Assembly: GCA_003427395.1 (NCBI GenBank) | Contig: BFEA01000038.1 | Location: 3,541,674 to 3,566,061 of the forward strand | DNA from: Chara braunii | Taxonomy: Eukaryota > Streptophyta > Charophyceae > Charales > Characeae | Reading direction: 5' to 3' | Length of the DNA stretch: 24,388 nt | Shown: positions 1 through 8,391 of the stretch, one piece after another | How the letters are laid out: each line of letters opens with the position of its first letter | Position numbering within the stretch: the stretch's first letter is position 1 | The notes under the pieces: model-generated | Database searches by the model: none | What the model saw: the letters and a program-made list of their open reading frames with translations, nothing else | What the model was told of the DNA's origin: nothing | Translations under genes and position numbers: made by a program

Positions 1-2291
1 GCGGTATGCACACTATTGTTATATGCACCGACAATATTGGGTAAGTTCTCATCCCAGTCTATTTGGTCAGGACGGACATACATTCTCAGAAGTTGTTGGA
101 CCATACGGTTCATTTGCTCAGACTGGCCATTCGTTTCAGGGTGTCTACCTGACGACATGGTGAGTCGTGTACCGTAGGCCTCCATCAGCTTCTGCCAAGG
201 CATGCTTGTNAANCTGACATCGCGGTCAGNTACGATAGACATGGGAAACCCATACTCAGTTACCCATCGCACCTGAAATTTAGCAATCACAAGTTCAGTC
301 TTGGCCTCTGCAGGCAAGGGTATGAACATGGCATATTTAGAGAAACGGTCAACCACAACCATAACTTGACTATTGCCATTTCGGAACTTGGTGAGTTTCA
401 TGAAGTCTATGGACACAGACTCACCTGGCTCACTCGGAATAGGTAGTGGTCGGAGTAAACCCAAAGGGTTCTCATGCGACGGTTTGTTTCTCTGGCATAC
501 TTGGCACGTACGAACATACGGTAGTACATCTTCTTTCAAACCCTTCCATTCATAGTGCTCACGCACCTCAGCATACGTCTTCTTGAAACCAAAGTGTCCC
601 TCTGTGTCATGACATTCCCCAATCAATAGACTTTTAAGTTCTTCCTTATGAGGAATGCACAATCTCTGTTCCGTCTGGTCCAACAAGAAGAGTAAGCCAT
701 CAGACAATCGATAGTGAGGAAGTTGGGATGGGTCCTTGGCTAGGATATCCATGATTGGTTTCCAGACAGGGTCAGTGGCATATCCAGCGTGAATCTGATC
801 TTTCACATCATTCCCAACATCCAGGTAAGAGACTATAGCCCCAAAGAAATCGCTCCTCCTAGATAGTGCGTCTGCTACAACATTAGACTTACCGTTAATA
901 GTTTTGAGTTCGAAATCAAAGGTATCAATAAAAGCAGACCAACGTACCAACGTGTCAGACAATCGAGGTTGTGTCTTGATCCACTTGAGAGTCGAGTGGT
1001 CCGAGTACACGGTAAAATGTCTGCCAAGGATATAGTGTTTCCACGTTTCTAGGGCACAGACTAATGCATACAACTCCCTTTCGTAGGTGGAGTTGGCGAC
1101 CTTTTCGCACGGCAGACGTTTGGATATAAACTCAATAGGGCGGTAGCCCTTGCCGTCGTCTTGCTGTAAGACAGCGCCAACACCGTACTGACTTGCGTCA
1201 GTCGTAACCATGAAAGGAAGAGACGGGTCGGCAATCTTGAGGACAGGATAATGAGTCAAAGCATATTTCAGCTTTTGAAAAGACGAGTCACAATCCTTAT
1301 CCCATAGCCAGACAGTACCTTTCTTAAGCAACCTTTTCATCAGTGCAGCGATAACAGAGAAGTTCCTAACGAACTTCCTATAGTAACTCGCTAAACCAAG
1401 GAAAGATCGAAGGTCTGTCAGAGTCTTTGGCTGTGGCCAATCTCTGATTGTCGAGATCTTCTTTTCCTCGGGCCTCAATCCCTCCTCATTCACTATGTGT
1501 CCTAAGTATAAGACTTCAAACTTAGCAAACTCGGATTTCTTTGGGTTGAGTTTGAAGTTACCCTCGCGTAACGTCCCGAGTACTAGGCGTAGATGTTTCT
1601 GGTGGTCTTCTAGTGTTTTACTATACACTAGAATGTCATCCAGATAGACGATGACGAAGTCGTCGAGCCATTGCCTGAATAACTCGTTCAGTGACCTTTG
1701 GAAGGTCGCAGGTGCGTTCGTTAGACCAAATGGCATCACGATGAACTCGTAATGACCATATCTCGTACGGAATGCGGTCTTATGCTGATCGACGGGATCC
1801 ACCTCGATCTGGTGGTACCCAGACTTAAGGTTGATCTTACTAAAAACCTTACAACCCTGCAACTGATCCAAGAGATCGTCGATCCTTGGCAAAGGTTCGG
1901 CGTTTTTTACGGTGACGACATTTAGCCCTCTATAATCGATGCAAAGGCGCAACTCACCTTCCTTTTTGGGCACAAATAAGACAGGTGCACCATAAGGAGA
2001 GGAGCTAGGGCGAATCCATCCCTTCTCCTTCAACTCAGACAATTGTTTCTTGAGTTCCTCAAGTTCCCTTGGAGACATGCGATAAATAGGACCCTTGGGA
2101 ACCTTGCTACCGGGCATGATCTCGATCGTGTGCTTGATAGCACGCGAAGTGACCCCGGTAGGCTCAGACATAACATCGGCGAACTCCTTTAGGAGTGCAT
2201 CTATGCCAAGAGGATGAGTAGTTGAAGACTCACCTGCTTTCTTAACTAACAACATTAATACCTCTGACGATTGATCGGGATGCAGGGTAGC
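1..2291 (-). CDS. pol: Ty3/gypsy pol: reverse transcriptase, RNase H and integrase (partial)
   Basis: One frame is open from just after a TGA at 2294-2292 to the left edge; the first ATG is at 2255. In order it shows: RT, with an LCIDYRGLN block near 1924-1951 and the catalytic YLDD box at 1632-1646; RNase H, with TTDAS near 1200, an ERELYAL block near 1065-1085 and YSDHS near 993-1007; then integrase, with a zinc-binding H-x4-H near 598-615 and CQVC near 490-505, and an intact catalytic triad. The first Asp is at 405-407, the second at 225-227 and the Glu at 117-119. The second Asp and the Glu are separated by 35 residues, the classic D,D35E spacing. These enzymes copy element RNA into DNA inside a virus-like particle and insert it in the nucleus. 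Three ambiguous bases (210, 213, 230) flank the second Asp. The frame equals that of gag, so one gag-pol polyprotein is the likely ancestral form. Confidence 0.93.
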
Positions 2292-2979
2292 TCATGCAAC
2301 AGAAAGACAAGACAGAGTCAGACCCTGACCGATGATACAACTTAATCGGTTGCAACTCAGACGATTCATCCTTAGTTCTTACTTCTTTCTTTTTGAAATC
2401 AATCTTGGGATCAGCTTCGTCGTGCCAATCCATTCCCAAGATGATATCAAATGGCATATTCTTCTCGATCAGGAAGGGAAGCTCATGCCAAATCTTATTC
2501 CCATCCTTGGTACTGAACTGACAACGAACACGATTGACGTACTGTGTTACCGTCATCGTGCTTTTGTCAGCCAGAATAGACGTGATTGGTTTAGACAAAA
2601 TCAGGATCTTCATGCCGAGGTGCAACTTACGGATTGCATGTTCGAACATGTAAGATCGTGTGGACCCAGGGTCCAACATCGCACCAATGTGTGTGCAATT
2701 GACTACCAAGTCAGCAATCAACAACTCACCCTTAGACTTGGCTTTCTTCGCCCACGAACTGCGTAACGCGACTAACTCGCAACCAAGCTCGGCAAGGCAG
2801 TCGTCCAGAGACAAGCATAAGACAGGAGTAGGGTGGTCTGGACGACGGGCGAAAGGGTTTCCATCCTCTGCCATGGGAGTCAGAGTGTGGAAAGGGATCG
2901 TATGCGCCTCGCATGTGATCACACCCTCCGACTCTGTAGGAACAGAAGTTATTCCTACTGGCTGCTCCCTTTTGAGTTC
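2242..2979 (-). CDS. Ty3/gypsy aspartic protease region (frame-displaced)
   Basis: The frame is open between a TAG at 2982-2980 and a TAA at 2244-2242. The protease core is clear: a hydrophobic strand leads into LDPGSTRSY with the catalytic Asp at 2673-2671, and about 75 residues later comes the conserved ILGMDW flap-partner block. Asp-Pro-Gly in place of Asp-Ser/Thr-Gly is a variant I recall from plant gypsy elements. The enzyme would cleave the gag-pol polyprotein in the particle. It overlaps the end of gag by 25 nt in the -1 frame, and pol resumes downstream in the gag frame, so this segment alone is out of register. I see no canonical X-XXY-YYZ slippery heptamer in the overlap. There is no convincing start codon of its own, so translation would need frameshifting, or the shift is a pair of indels. 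Confidence 0.8.
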   Translation of the reverse strand, partial: ELKREQPVGITSVPTESEGVITCEAHTIPFHTLTPMAEDGNPFARRPDHPTPVLCLSLDDCLAELGCELVALRSSWAKKAKSKGELLIADLVVNCTHIGAMLDPGSTRSYMFEHAIRKLHLGMKILILSKPITSILADKSTMTVTQYVNRVRCQFSTKDGNKIWHELPFLIEKNMPFDIILGMDWHDEADPKIDFKKKEVRTKDESSELQPIKLYHRSGSDSVLSFCCMSYPASRSIVRGINVVS

Positions 2980-4280
2980 CTAATCAACGGACAAAAGGCA
3001 ATGACATGCCCCGCAGTGCCACACTTGAGGCACTGCGCATTATCCATTCTATCTTGCCACACCTCCCGGGTTAATCCCATCTTCAGCCACGGTCTGCCGA
3101 CCGCAATCCCAGGATGGTATGGGAAGGAGCGTGGTCTTCCCTTCGGTCGAGTGTTCGATGACGGTCCTCCCTTGTTGACCGTCGCAGCGGTAATCTCCCC
3201 CTTTCCAGGGTCACTGCTGCTGTCACCAACACCCTCGTTCTCCAATGGCCATTTCTCCATTGTATCGTCGTCGAATACGACGAGGGTGTGGTCTTGGCGC
3301 TTTTGACGCCATATGACCCGCTTGTCGTAGCCTCCCCGACTGCTTCCTCCTCCATTCTTTACGGCAGCAGCATAGGAACCTTTGACTTGCGAAGTTATTT
3401 GTTCCCGCTGCAACGCCAGGTCGCGGAACTGACGGTAACTATACTTACCGGACTTGGCCTCGGCGACCAAGTGCCCTCGGATCGATTCGGGCAATGCACG
3501 CGAGTAAATGTAAAGAACCTGAGAGTCCTGCAGGTTAAGACCGAGAACCTGCAACAGTCGGTCAACCTCACGAGACAATGACTCAACTGATGACCAGGAC
3601 TTCTGTCCTATCATGGTGAGTTGGTCGAAGGCCTTATCGGCCGTAGTCTTGTCCAGAAAGCGGTCCTTGACTTTTGCAAGGAACTGCTTCAACGTCATAG
3701 TCTTCGCCCAATCACCTATATCGTCAAACCCCGCGGCATTAGCTTCCGCCAGAACCCATTGTTTCACCTCTCCCCCCATACAAGAAGTGGTGAACGCAAC
3801 TTGCGACTCTTCTTCTACCGGGGCAGTCCCAACGTAGGTTTGGATCTCAGCGATCCAAAGAGGAAGGCTTTCTTCTTTCTTGTTAGAAAAAGTAAAAGGC
3901 AATTTCATCTTCACCTTTTCCTTTTTCTTTGGCTTAGTCGGATCTGCAGGTTTGGCATTGTCCTTGGGAGAGGGAGTGGGACCGGAGGGACCACCATTCC
4001 CATTGCCATTCCCGTTCTCATTCTCATCTCCATTGCCATTCCCCTCAGGTTTCTTCTCTTCGGGTTTCTTCTCTTCTGGTTGCTTCTCGGTTTCTTTTAC
4101 CGTTTCCTTCTTCGTTGTGTCGCCGTTTTTCATTCCACCAAGAAGCAACTTCTCGAGCTTGACGTCCGCTTTTCTTTCTTTATCTTCTTTCTCTTCATCA
4201 TTTTCAACCACAGGGGTTTTTCCCTTGACAAGGCTAGTAATGACATGAAGGCCAACAGCAAGTTCATTCATTCTGGATTG
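2955..4280 (-). CDS. gag: Gag: capsid and nucleocapsid part
   Basis: The open stretch starts after a TAG at 4283-4281; its first ATG is at 4271-4269, giving 438 codons. The N-terminal 120 residues are charged and low in complexity, with Lys/Glu-rich and Asn-Gly repeats, and look disordered. Roughly residues 125-300 match the retrotransposon gag (capsid) fold pattern: LPLWIAEIQTYV, a W-containing helix, then SRALPESIRGHLV. A single CCHC zinc knuckle (C-x2-C-x4-H-x4-C, residues 414-427, about 3032-2991) near the C-terminus would bind element RNA. The stop is a TAG at 2957-2955. The frame is the same as the two upstream gag pieces and as pol. The 246-codon plus-strand ORF opposite this segment is a shadow. 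Confidence 0.88.
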   Translation of the reverse strand, partial: QSRMNELAVGLHVITSLVKGKTPVVENDEEKEDKERKADVKLEKLLLGGMKNGDTTKKETVKETEKQPEEKKPEEKKPEGNGNGDENENGNGNGNGGPSGPTPSPKDNAKPADPTKPKKKEKVKMKLPFTFSNKKEESLPLWIAEIQTYVGTAPVEEESQVAFTTSCMGGEVKQWVLAEANAAGFDDIGDWAKTMTLKQFLAKVKDRFLDKTTADKAFDQLTMIGQKSWSSVESLSREVDRLLQVLGLNLQDSQVLYIYSRALPESIRGHLVAEAKSGKYSYRQFRDLALQREQITSQVKGSYAAAVKNGGGSSRGGYDKRVIWRQKRQDHTLVVFDDDTMEKWPLENEGVGDSSSDPGKGEITAATVNKGGPSSNTRPKGRPRSFPYHPGIAVGRPWLKMGLTREVWQDRMDNAQCLKCGTAGHVIAFCPLIRNSKGSSQ

Positions 4281-4574
4281 CTATTGGTCCAATTTTTCTT
4301 CAAGAAAAGCCAAATACGTCAATATTTGTCCAAGCGTCTGAGCAACATCTTTTTCATCTAAGGAAACGTATTGCTGTCCTCTACCCATTCTCTGTTGTAG
4401 TCTAGTTTCCTGTTCTTTCTTTTGCAACAGTTCTTCTCGCTTTTTCTCTTCTTTTGCGAGTGTCTCTTTCAACTGTTGTATGTTCTCTTCAATGCTTTCC
4501 ACTTTCACTTCTGGCGCACCATCCTTTCGCTGAGCTATTTCTTCCAACTGCTGGATGGTAAATTGGTCCAGTAT
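4281..4574 (-). CDS. Gag middle segment, predicted coiled coil, bounded by two in-phase TAG codons
   Basis: This segment lies between the TAG at 4577-4575 and the TAG at 4283-4281, in the same frame as the gag pieces on either side. It is rich in Glu, Lys, Gln and Leu with heptad-like spacing (for example QQLKETLAKEEKKREELLQK), so a coiled coil used for gag multimerisation is likely. It has no ATG in a useful place. It therefore reads as an internal part of a longer gag that is interrupted by amber codons, not as a separate gene. The downstream TAG sits in the context CAA-TAG-CAA, which resembles the tobamovirus-type readthrough context. Confidence 0.7.
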   Translation of the reverse strand: MLDQFTIQQLEEIAQRKDGAPEVKVESIEENIQQLKETLAKEEKKREELLQKKEQETRLQQRMGRGQQYVSLDEKDVAQTLGQILTYLAFLEEKLDQ

Positions 4575-4919
4575 CTAACGACACTGGCGAATAACCTTCT
4601 GGATTTCAGTCGCTGCTGCTATCATCTCCACACCCGTGATAGCTTTGGCCAAACGATCAGAGATCGCATCAAGGTCAAATTTACCCCGGATGTGTTCTCT
4701 TGCAGCAGGGACAGCAAACTCCATGTCCACCAGCAGTTGGGAGAGGAGCTCTCCCAGTTCACTTCTTCGCGCCTCGATCTGGGCACGTGTACGCGGCTTA
4801 GTCAAGGAGCTACTTGCTCCCACCGCATAAGGCACTTCCCCAGGTCCGAACAAACGAGGCACCCACCGGGTCAGAATAGACTGACGCATGTGCTCAGCAA
4901 TCGGTGCCATGATCAACAT
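4575..4919 (-). CDS. Gag N-terminal segment
   Basis: This is the first open piece of gag. ATG codons lie at 4919-4917 and 4910-4908; the second, giving MAPIAEHMRQSIL, looks the more natural start. An in-frame TGA at 4952-4950 limits the ORF upstream. The sequence is mostly helical in character, with no recognised catalytic motif, as expected for the N-terminal part of a plant gypsy gag. It ends in TAG at 4577-4575, and the same frame then continues through two more pieces. Its place directly after the long leader, and the shared frame, support the assignment. Confidence 0.65.
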   Translation of the reverse strand: MLIMAPIAEHMRQSILTRWVPRLFGPGEVPYAVGASSSLTKPRTRAQIEARRSELGELLSQLLVDMEFAVPAAREHIRGKFDLDAISDRLAKAITGVEMIAAATEIQKVIRQCR

Positions 4920-5935
4920 CAACAGGAAACCTAACAGGCCAATTCTTACTCAATAAAAGAAAACAGACAATATTATGTGATGGCTGGACAACCACTCGAT
5001 CGTCAGTACATCAGAGGATTCACAAGAAAATAAATAAATAAAAATAATTAATTATTCTCTTGATTGATGTCTTTTCTATAAGTTGTTCTAATTTTGTTTT
5101 CTCTCCTATTCGTGTGACGACTCCTCTTCCAGGTAATCGAGCAGGCCAAGGTCGTTAACATTCACAGGTACGTGTGCACGCACAGCCAGACAACAGGTAA
5201 GTACCGGCAACACAACCAATCAACATCAATCTTCCCCACAATGCCACGTCAGCATGCACTCTAATCACCCCGACAGCAATCAAGCACCACAAGCCAAAGT
5301 CTGCCCCTCGTGCCGCTCCCAGCGTCGGAATGCATCAATCGTTTCCCGAGGCACGTCGTGCCTGCTTCGGCCAAACCCCCCGATATGCCAACTCAGCTTT
5401 CGCCAAGTCAGCACTTCGAACCAATCAAAGATCGTGGGGGTGGCTTCAACAATGAATGCTGGCCGCTCTTTCTCTTGTTACTCGGATCCGTTACTGAAGG
5501 TGAACTCCCACAATGTTGCGCTTCACAAGTCTGCTCGCCGCATCCCAAGTCCAATCAAAACCTGCCACGTCAGCGCTTGATCTCGCCAATGCCAGCGAGT
5601 ACTCAAATAGCCAATCAATTGGCTCCACTCGTCTCTGGCTGGCGAAATAGCAATGCGGTAACTCTGTTTTGTCGGCGAGATATCATCAGCACATGAAAAG
5701 AAGTTCCCACTCAATATTTCACGTGGACGTGGAAGTGCCATGTTAGCATCAGAATCCAATGGCAGTCAATATACTGCCCATCATCACCATATCCTTCGCG
5801 CGCGTCGTCGGACACGATAGAGAGCATCCCGATACTCACTTACCTGTGCGCGCGAACGTGGAAAGAAAATGGCGCGCTCGTTATCAATCGCGTCGGAGAG
5901 ACGCGAGCGCCGTAGTAGACAATGTCGGAAGTAGA
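4920..5935 (-). other. Untranslated leader of the gypsy element
   Basis: About 1 kb lies between the primer binding site and gag. No credible ORF is seen; plus-strand ORFs here have ordinary composition and no family features. The stretch is unusual for repeated short motifs on the plus strand. TGCCACGTCAGC occurs twice (near 5239 and 5564) and TGCCAACTCAGC once (near 5397), at 158-167 bp spacing, so the leader may be built of three diverged units. CCAATCA-like words accompany each unit. The part at 5025-5060 nearest gag is AT-rich. Confidence 0.55.
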
Positions 5936-5947
5936 GCTCCGATACCA
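5936..5947 (-). promoter_or_regulatory. Primer binding site, initiator tRNA-Met type
   Basis: The minus strand reads TGGTATCGGAGC, which differs by one base from TGGTATCAGAGC, the primer binding site complementary to the 3' end of plant initiator tRNA-Met used by many plant LTR retrotransposons. It lies at the expected place, between the gag leader and a TG...CA-type LTR end 3 nt away. It gives the element's orientation independently of the coding frames. Confidence 0.8.
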
Positions 5948-5950
5948 AAT

Positions 5951-6280
5951 TGCAATGTGCCCAGTCGTGATAATCAGTCGTCACTCGCAAAGACAAAGTA
6001 GACGAACGCTGCTGATAAATCATAATAATAATAATCCCCAAATGAGAGAGAATACATACACAGACGAGAGAGGGATGAGGGAGAATAGACTTTGAGAGGG
6101 TGGAAGAGTCTCCTCCCTACATCCCACTTCCTCTTCGGGCACTTCCTCCTCCTAGCAGCATAATCGTGTCTCAATCAGAGATCCAGACGTCCAAGACCAT
6201 GTAGACCAACAGTGCCACGTGGCACCAACAGACCCGTCATCAAGCAGCAGCGTGACGAAGTTGAAGACACCAGGTATGTA
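5951..6280 (-). repeat. 5' LTR of the gypsy element (outer boundary approximate)
   Basis: The inner edge is well supported: on the minus strand the LTR ends ...CATTGCA, followed by ATT and the primer binding site. The outer edge is not fixed because the other LTR is outside the window. A TG at about 6280 (minus strand TGATACATACC) is one candidate. The stretch includes a (TAA)n run near 6020-6035 and a perfect G-box palindrome at 6212-6225, suitable for a plant LTR promoter. Confidence 0.5.
6212..6225. promoter_or_regulatory. Perfect 14-bp palindrome with G-box core
   Basis: GTGCCACGTGGCAC is a perfect palindrome centred on CACGTG, the G-box bound by plant bZIP and bHLH factors. It lies inside the predicted LTR, upstream of the element's transcribed region. 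A regulatory role is inferred from motif and position only. Confidence 0.45.
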
Positions 6281-7089
6281 TCACGACCCCAACCACAGTC
6301 CTGAATCTTACTTCCACTCTTGTCCAAAACATTCAGATCAATTTCAATATCCATCTTGTCATACGCGTATAGTAGTCACTTCCAGTCAGTAGATCAATTT
6401 TGACCACTCTCAACAAGATTGCTTCTAAAGATGCTTTTCAGTATCGGTATATCAGTGCAGCAAGTTTCAGGCAAGAAGATCTGTCAATCTTCATTGTTGA
6501 CATGTGCATGGCATTCTTAAAATTTCCAATTTATTATTTGCATGATCATTGTTGTTTCGAATCATAATAAAAGATTCCTAAGACCCGGACGTAATTGAAA
6601 GGTCTCGCTCGAAGCCGGATGCACAAAACATGAAGGGATTTGCATGATTTAATTTATTTATCTATTGCAAAATAAATAAAAAATCTTGCGTGACAGCTTG
6701 TTGTCTCTTCGATCGCCGAGAGTGGTCTGAGTGGAAAAAATGCGACAAAAATGGCGTTGTTGCCAGGGACATGAAAAATTTTCGTGTCTTGAGCAAGCCT
6801 AGGTCAACATCAGTTTTGAGCTTTGATTAGGGCAATAAGAATTGTTGACAATGTCCTAACCCTCATATTGACTTTACTATCCTCATTGGGTCATGATTCT
6901 CTCGGAGATCATGGTTGCTAACTATGTTTAATCTCTTCATGTGAGAGGTACTACCCTGGGCTGGAGAGGGAGATTGACACTAGTTGTTGGAGAGGATCAG
7001 GTTTGACGAAAGGTATGTCTTACGAACCCTTGACATCCTTGAAAAACTGAGAAAGAAGAGAGCACGTCAGAAGCAAAGAAATTCATTCA
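6281..7089. other. Unassigned intergenic DNA
   Basis: No coding potential, RNA gene or clear repeat is seen in these 800 bases. Composition is moderately AT-rich with short runs such as AATTTATTTATCTATTG near 6650. At 6275-6289 the plus strand reads TGTATCACGACCCCA, which resembles the TGT..CACGACCC start of some plant LTRs. I cannot tell whether a second LTR starts here. Confidence 0.4.
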
Positions 7090-7494
7090 TCAGGGATGAT
7101 AATCAAAGGTGCATTGAATGAGTTCACCACTAAAGAGATACTCCCCTATCAATACGAGCATTGTTGGACATATCATTCTAGCAGTTCGACTATCTGTGTA
7201 GTACTTGTTTACTTCTTGGAAGAAGATATCTATGATATTAGTCCTTATTGGGAGAGATTCAAGTCCGAGTAAGGGAAAGGTTGAATGTCTCTTGCAGTCA
7301 TTGAATACCCTGAGTAGGAAATAATTGTTCTTATATGAGATTGGTATGAGATGGTTGAAAGTGGGTGGGAACAAGAGCGGTTCTATATTCCAATATTCCA
7401 CTTCATCGAGTTGAATATATATGACGTGAGGATTTATGTTCCCACCGAGAGAAGTGTTGATGCCACTTACGGGAGATGTTGGGGATTCATCCAT
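7090..7494 (-). CDS. Hypothetical protein, 134 codons
   Basis: The ORF begins at an ATG (7494-7492) in the context CCAGCCATGG, a very good Kozak match, and ends at 7090. I do not recognise a family. The protein is not low in complexity and has mixed hydrophobic and polar residues with several aromatic clusters (YWNIEPLLFPP, EVNKYYTDS). There is no transmembrane stretch or zinc motif. AT-rich DNA makes a chance ORF of this length possible. It could be an exon of a host gene or of another mobile element. No neighbour gives context. Confidence 0.25.
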   Translation of the reverse strand: MDESPTSPVSGINTSLGGNINPHVIYIQLDEVEYWNIEPLLFPPTFNHLIPISYKNNYFLLRVFNDCKRHSTFPLLGLESLPIRTNIIDIFFQEVNKYYTDSRTARMICPTMLVLIGEYLFSGELIQCTFDYHP

Positions 7495-7774
7495 GGCTGG
7501 TATATGGGCCAAGTGTTGGTGGTTTCAACCACCACTCCTCCAAAACGCACAGCTACAGGATGCAAACTAAAAGGATCAGCCTACCAAAATCATCTGGGGT
7601 ACCCGACCGAAGCACAAAATTCTAAGGATCCCACCTGTGGCTTTAGCTCTCAATTAGAAAAATCCCAAAAAGAATCAGGCATATAGGGTACAACATACTT
7701 CATACTCCATGTAGAAAAAAATCATATGATGCAAAGGAGGACATAATGTGAACAGGTCTGATTGAGGGTTTGTT
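7495..7774. other. Unassigned sequence leading to an A-tract
   Basis: No supported gene. The plus strand runs into the A-tract at 7775, so this could be the 3' part of a plus-strand retroposon, but no family features were found. Confidence 0.3.
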
Positions 7775-7799
7775 AAAAAAAAAAAAAAGAAAAAAAAAA
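7775..7799 (+). repeat. A-tract (14 A, G, 10 A)
   Basis: Twenty-five bases, all A except one G. It may be the poly(A) tail of a plus-strand retroposon ending here, or simple slippage. I see no flanking target-site duplication. Confidence 0.6.
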
Positions 7800-8391
7800 G
7801 GTTGGGCCCTTTGTCGCCCAGCCCCGTATCCATACTGACAACTCATACTTGCATTGCTTTCGTTTCTTACATTGTACTCTACAAGGACGCTAAACCCGAT
7901 TTCCAGCAGGTGATGCTCCCCACCAATAGATGGAGTCTCCCCGACGGTGCTAGTGGTGTCTGCTCCTATCAGCACCCCTAGCAGCCGCTCGAGAAATGTT
8001 ACAAGTAAGATAAAGGGGATTTTTTATTTTATTTGATTTTTGCCTCAGAGTTCGTTCTGGAGGCTATTGTTTCTTGGCTAGGGTGTGACCTTGCTCCCCT
8101 GTTGCTGTTTCCATGGCTCTCCACCTCTATATGTTGCTCTTGGTTTGCAAACCACGAAACTAGTAGACTAGGGCTAACGAACTGAATTCTTAGAATAAAC
8201 AAATTGGTTACATACAGGAGGGGAGGGAGTCAAGGGAAAACCATAGGTATGTCCGGGGTAAGGGGACGAGGACACATAAAAAGGATAGGACGACAGGGCG
8301 CACATGCATCTATTACCAGGGGGCGATGCGCCACTTTACACGGAGAAAGGATGTTTCTAGTATAGGGGGGCCTCTTCTGAAAGGCACAACC
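7800..8391 (+). other. Unassigned, possibly LINE 5' untranslated region
   Basis: No coding potential found. The last 150-200 bases are GC-rich and purine-rich and lead directly into the LINE ORF1 start at 8392, so they may be the LINE 5' UTR. The boundary is not visible. Confidence 0.3.

Larger units (their letters stand above)
1..6280 (-). mobile_element. Ty3/gypsy LTR retrotransposon, 5' portion (3' end outside window)
   Basis: Reading the minus strand from right to left, the order is LTR, primer binding site, about 1 kb leader, gag, protease, reverse transcriptase, RNase H and integrase. RT before integrase is the Ty3/gypsy (Metaviridae) order. The element leaves the window inside the integrase core, so any chromodomain and the 3' LTR cannot be seen. 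The copy is mixed in quality: pol is open for over 750 codons with all catalytic residues, while gag has two in-phase amber codons and protease is frame-displaced. That pattern fits a fairly young but defective copy, or sequencing errors. The right boundary near 6280 is an estimate because the second LTR is missing. Confidence 0.9.

Noticed and set aside
2955-2982. Programmed -1 slippery site at the gag-protease overlap
   Set aside because: Only A-AAA-GGG is present in the gag frame; it does not fit X-XXY-YYZ.
3621-4361. 246-codon plus-strand ORF
   Set aside because: Lies antisense to gag. Its Phe/Leu-rich sequence mirrors the Lys/Glu-rich gag codons on the other strand.
5254-6174. Several plus- and minus-strand ORFs of 66-128 codons in the gypsy leader and LTR
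   Set aside because: They lie in leader/LTR sequence, overlap each other and have no recognisable domains.
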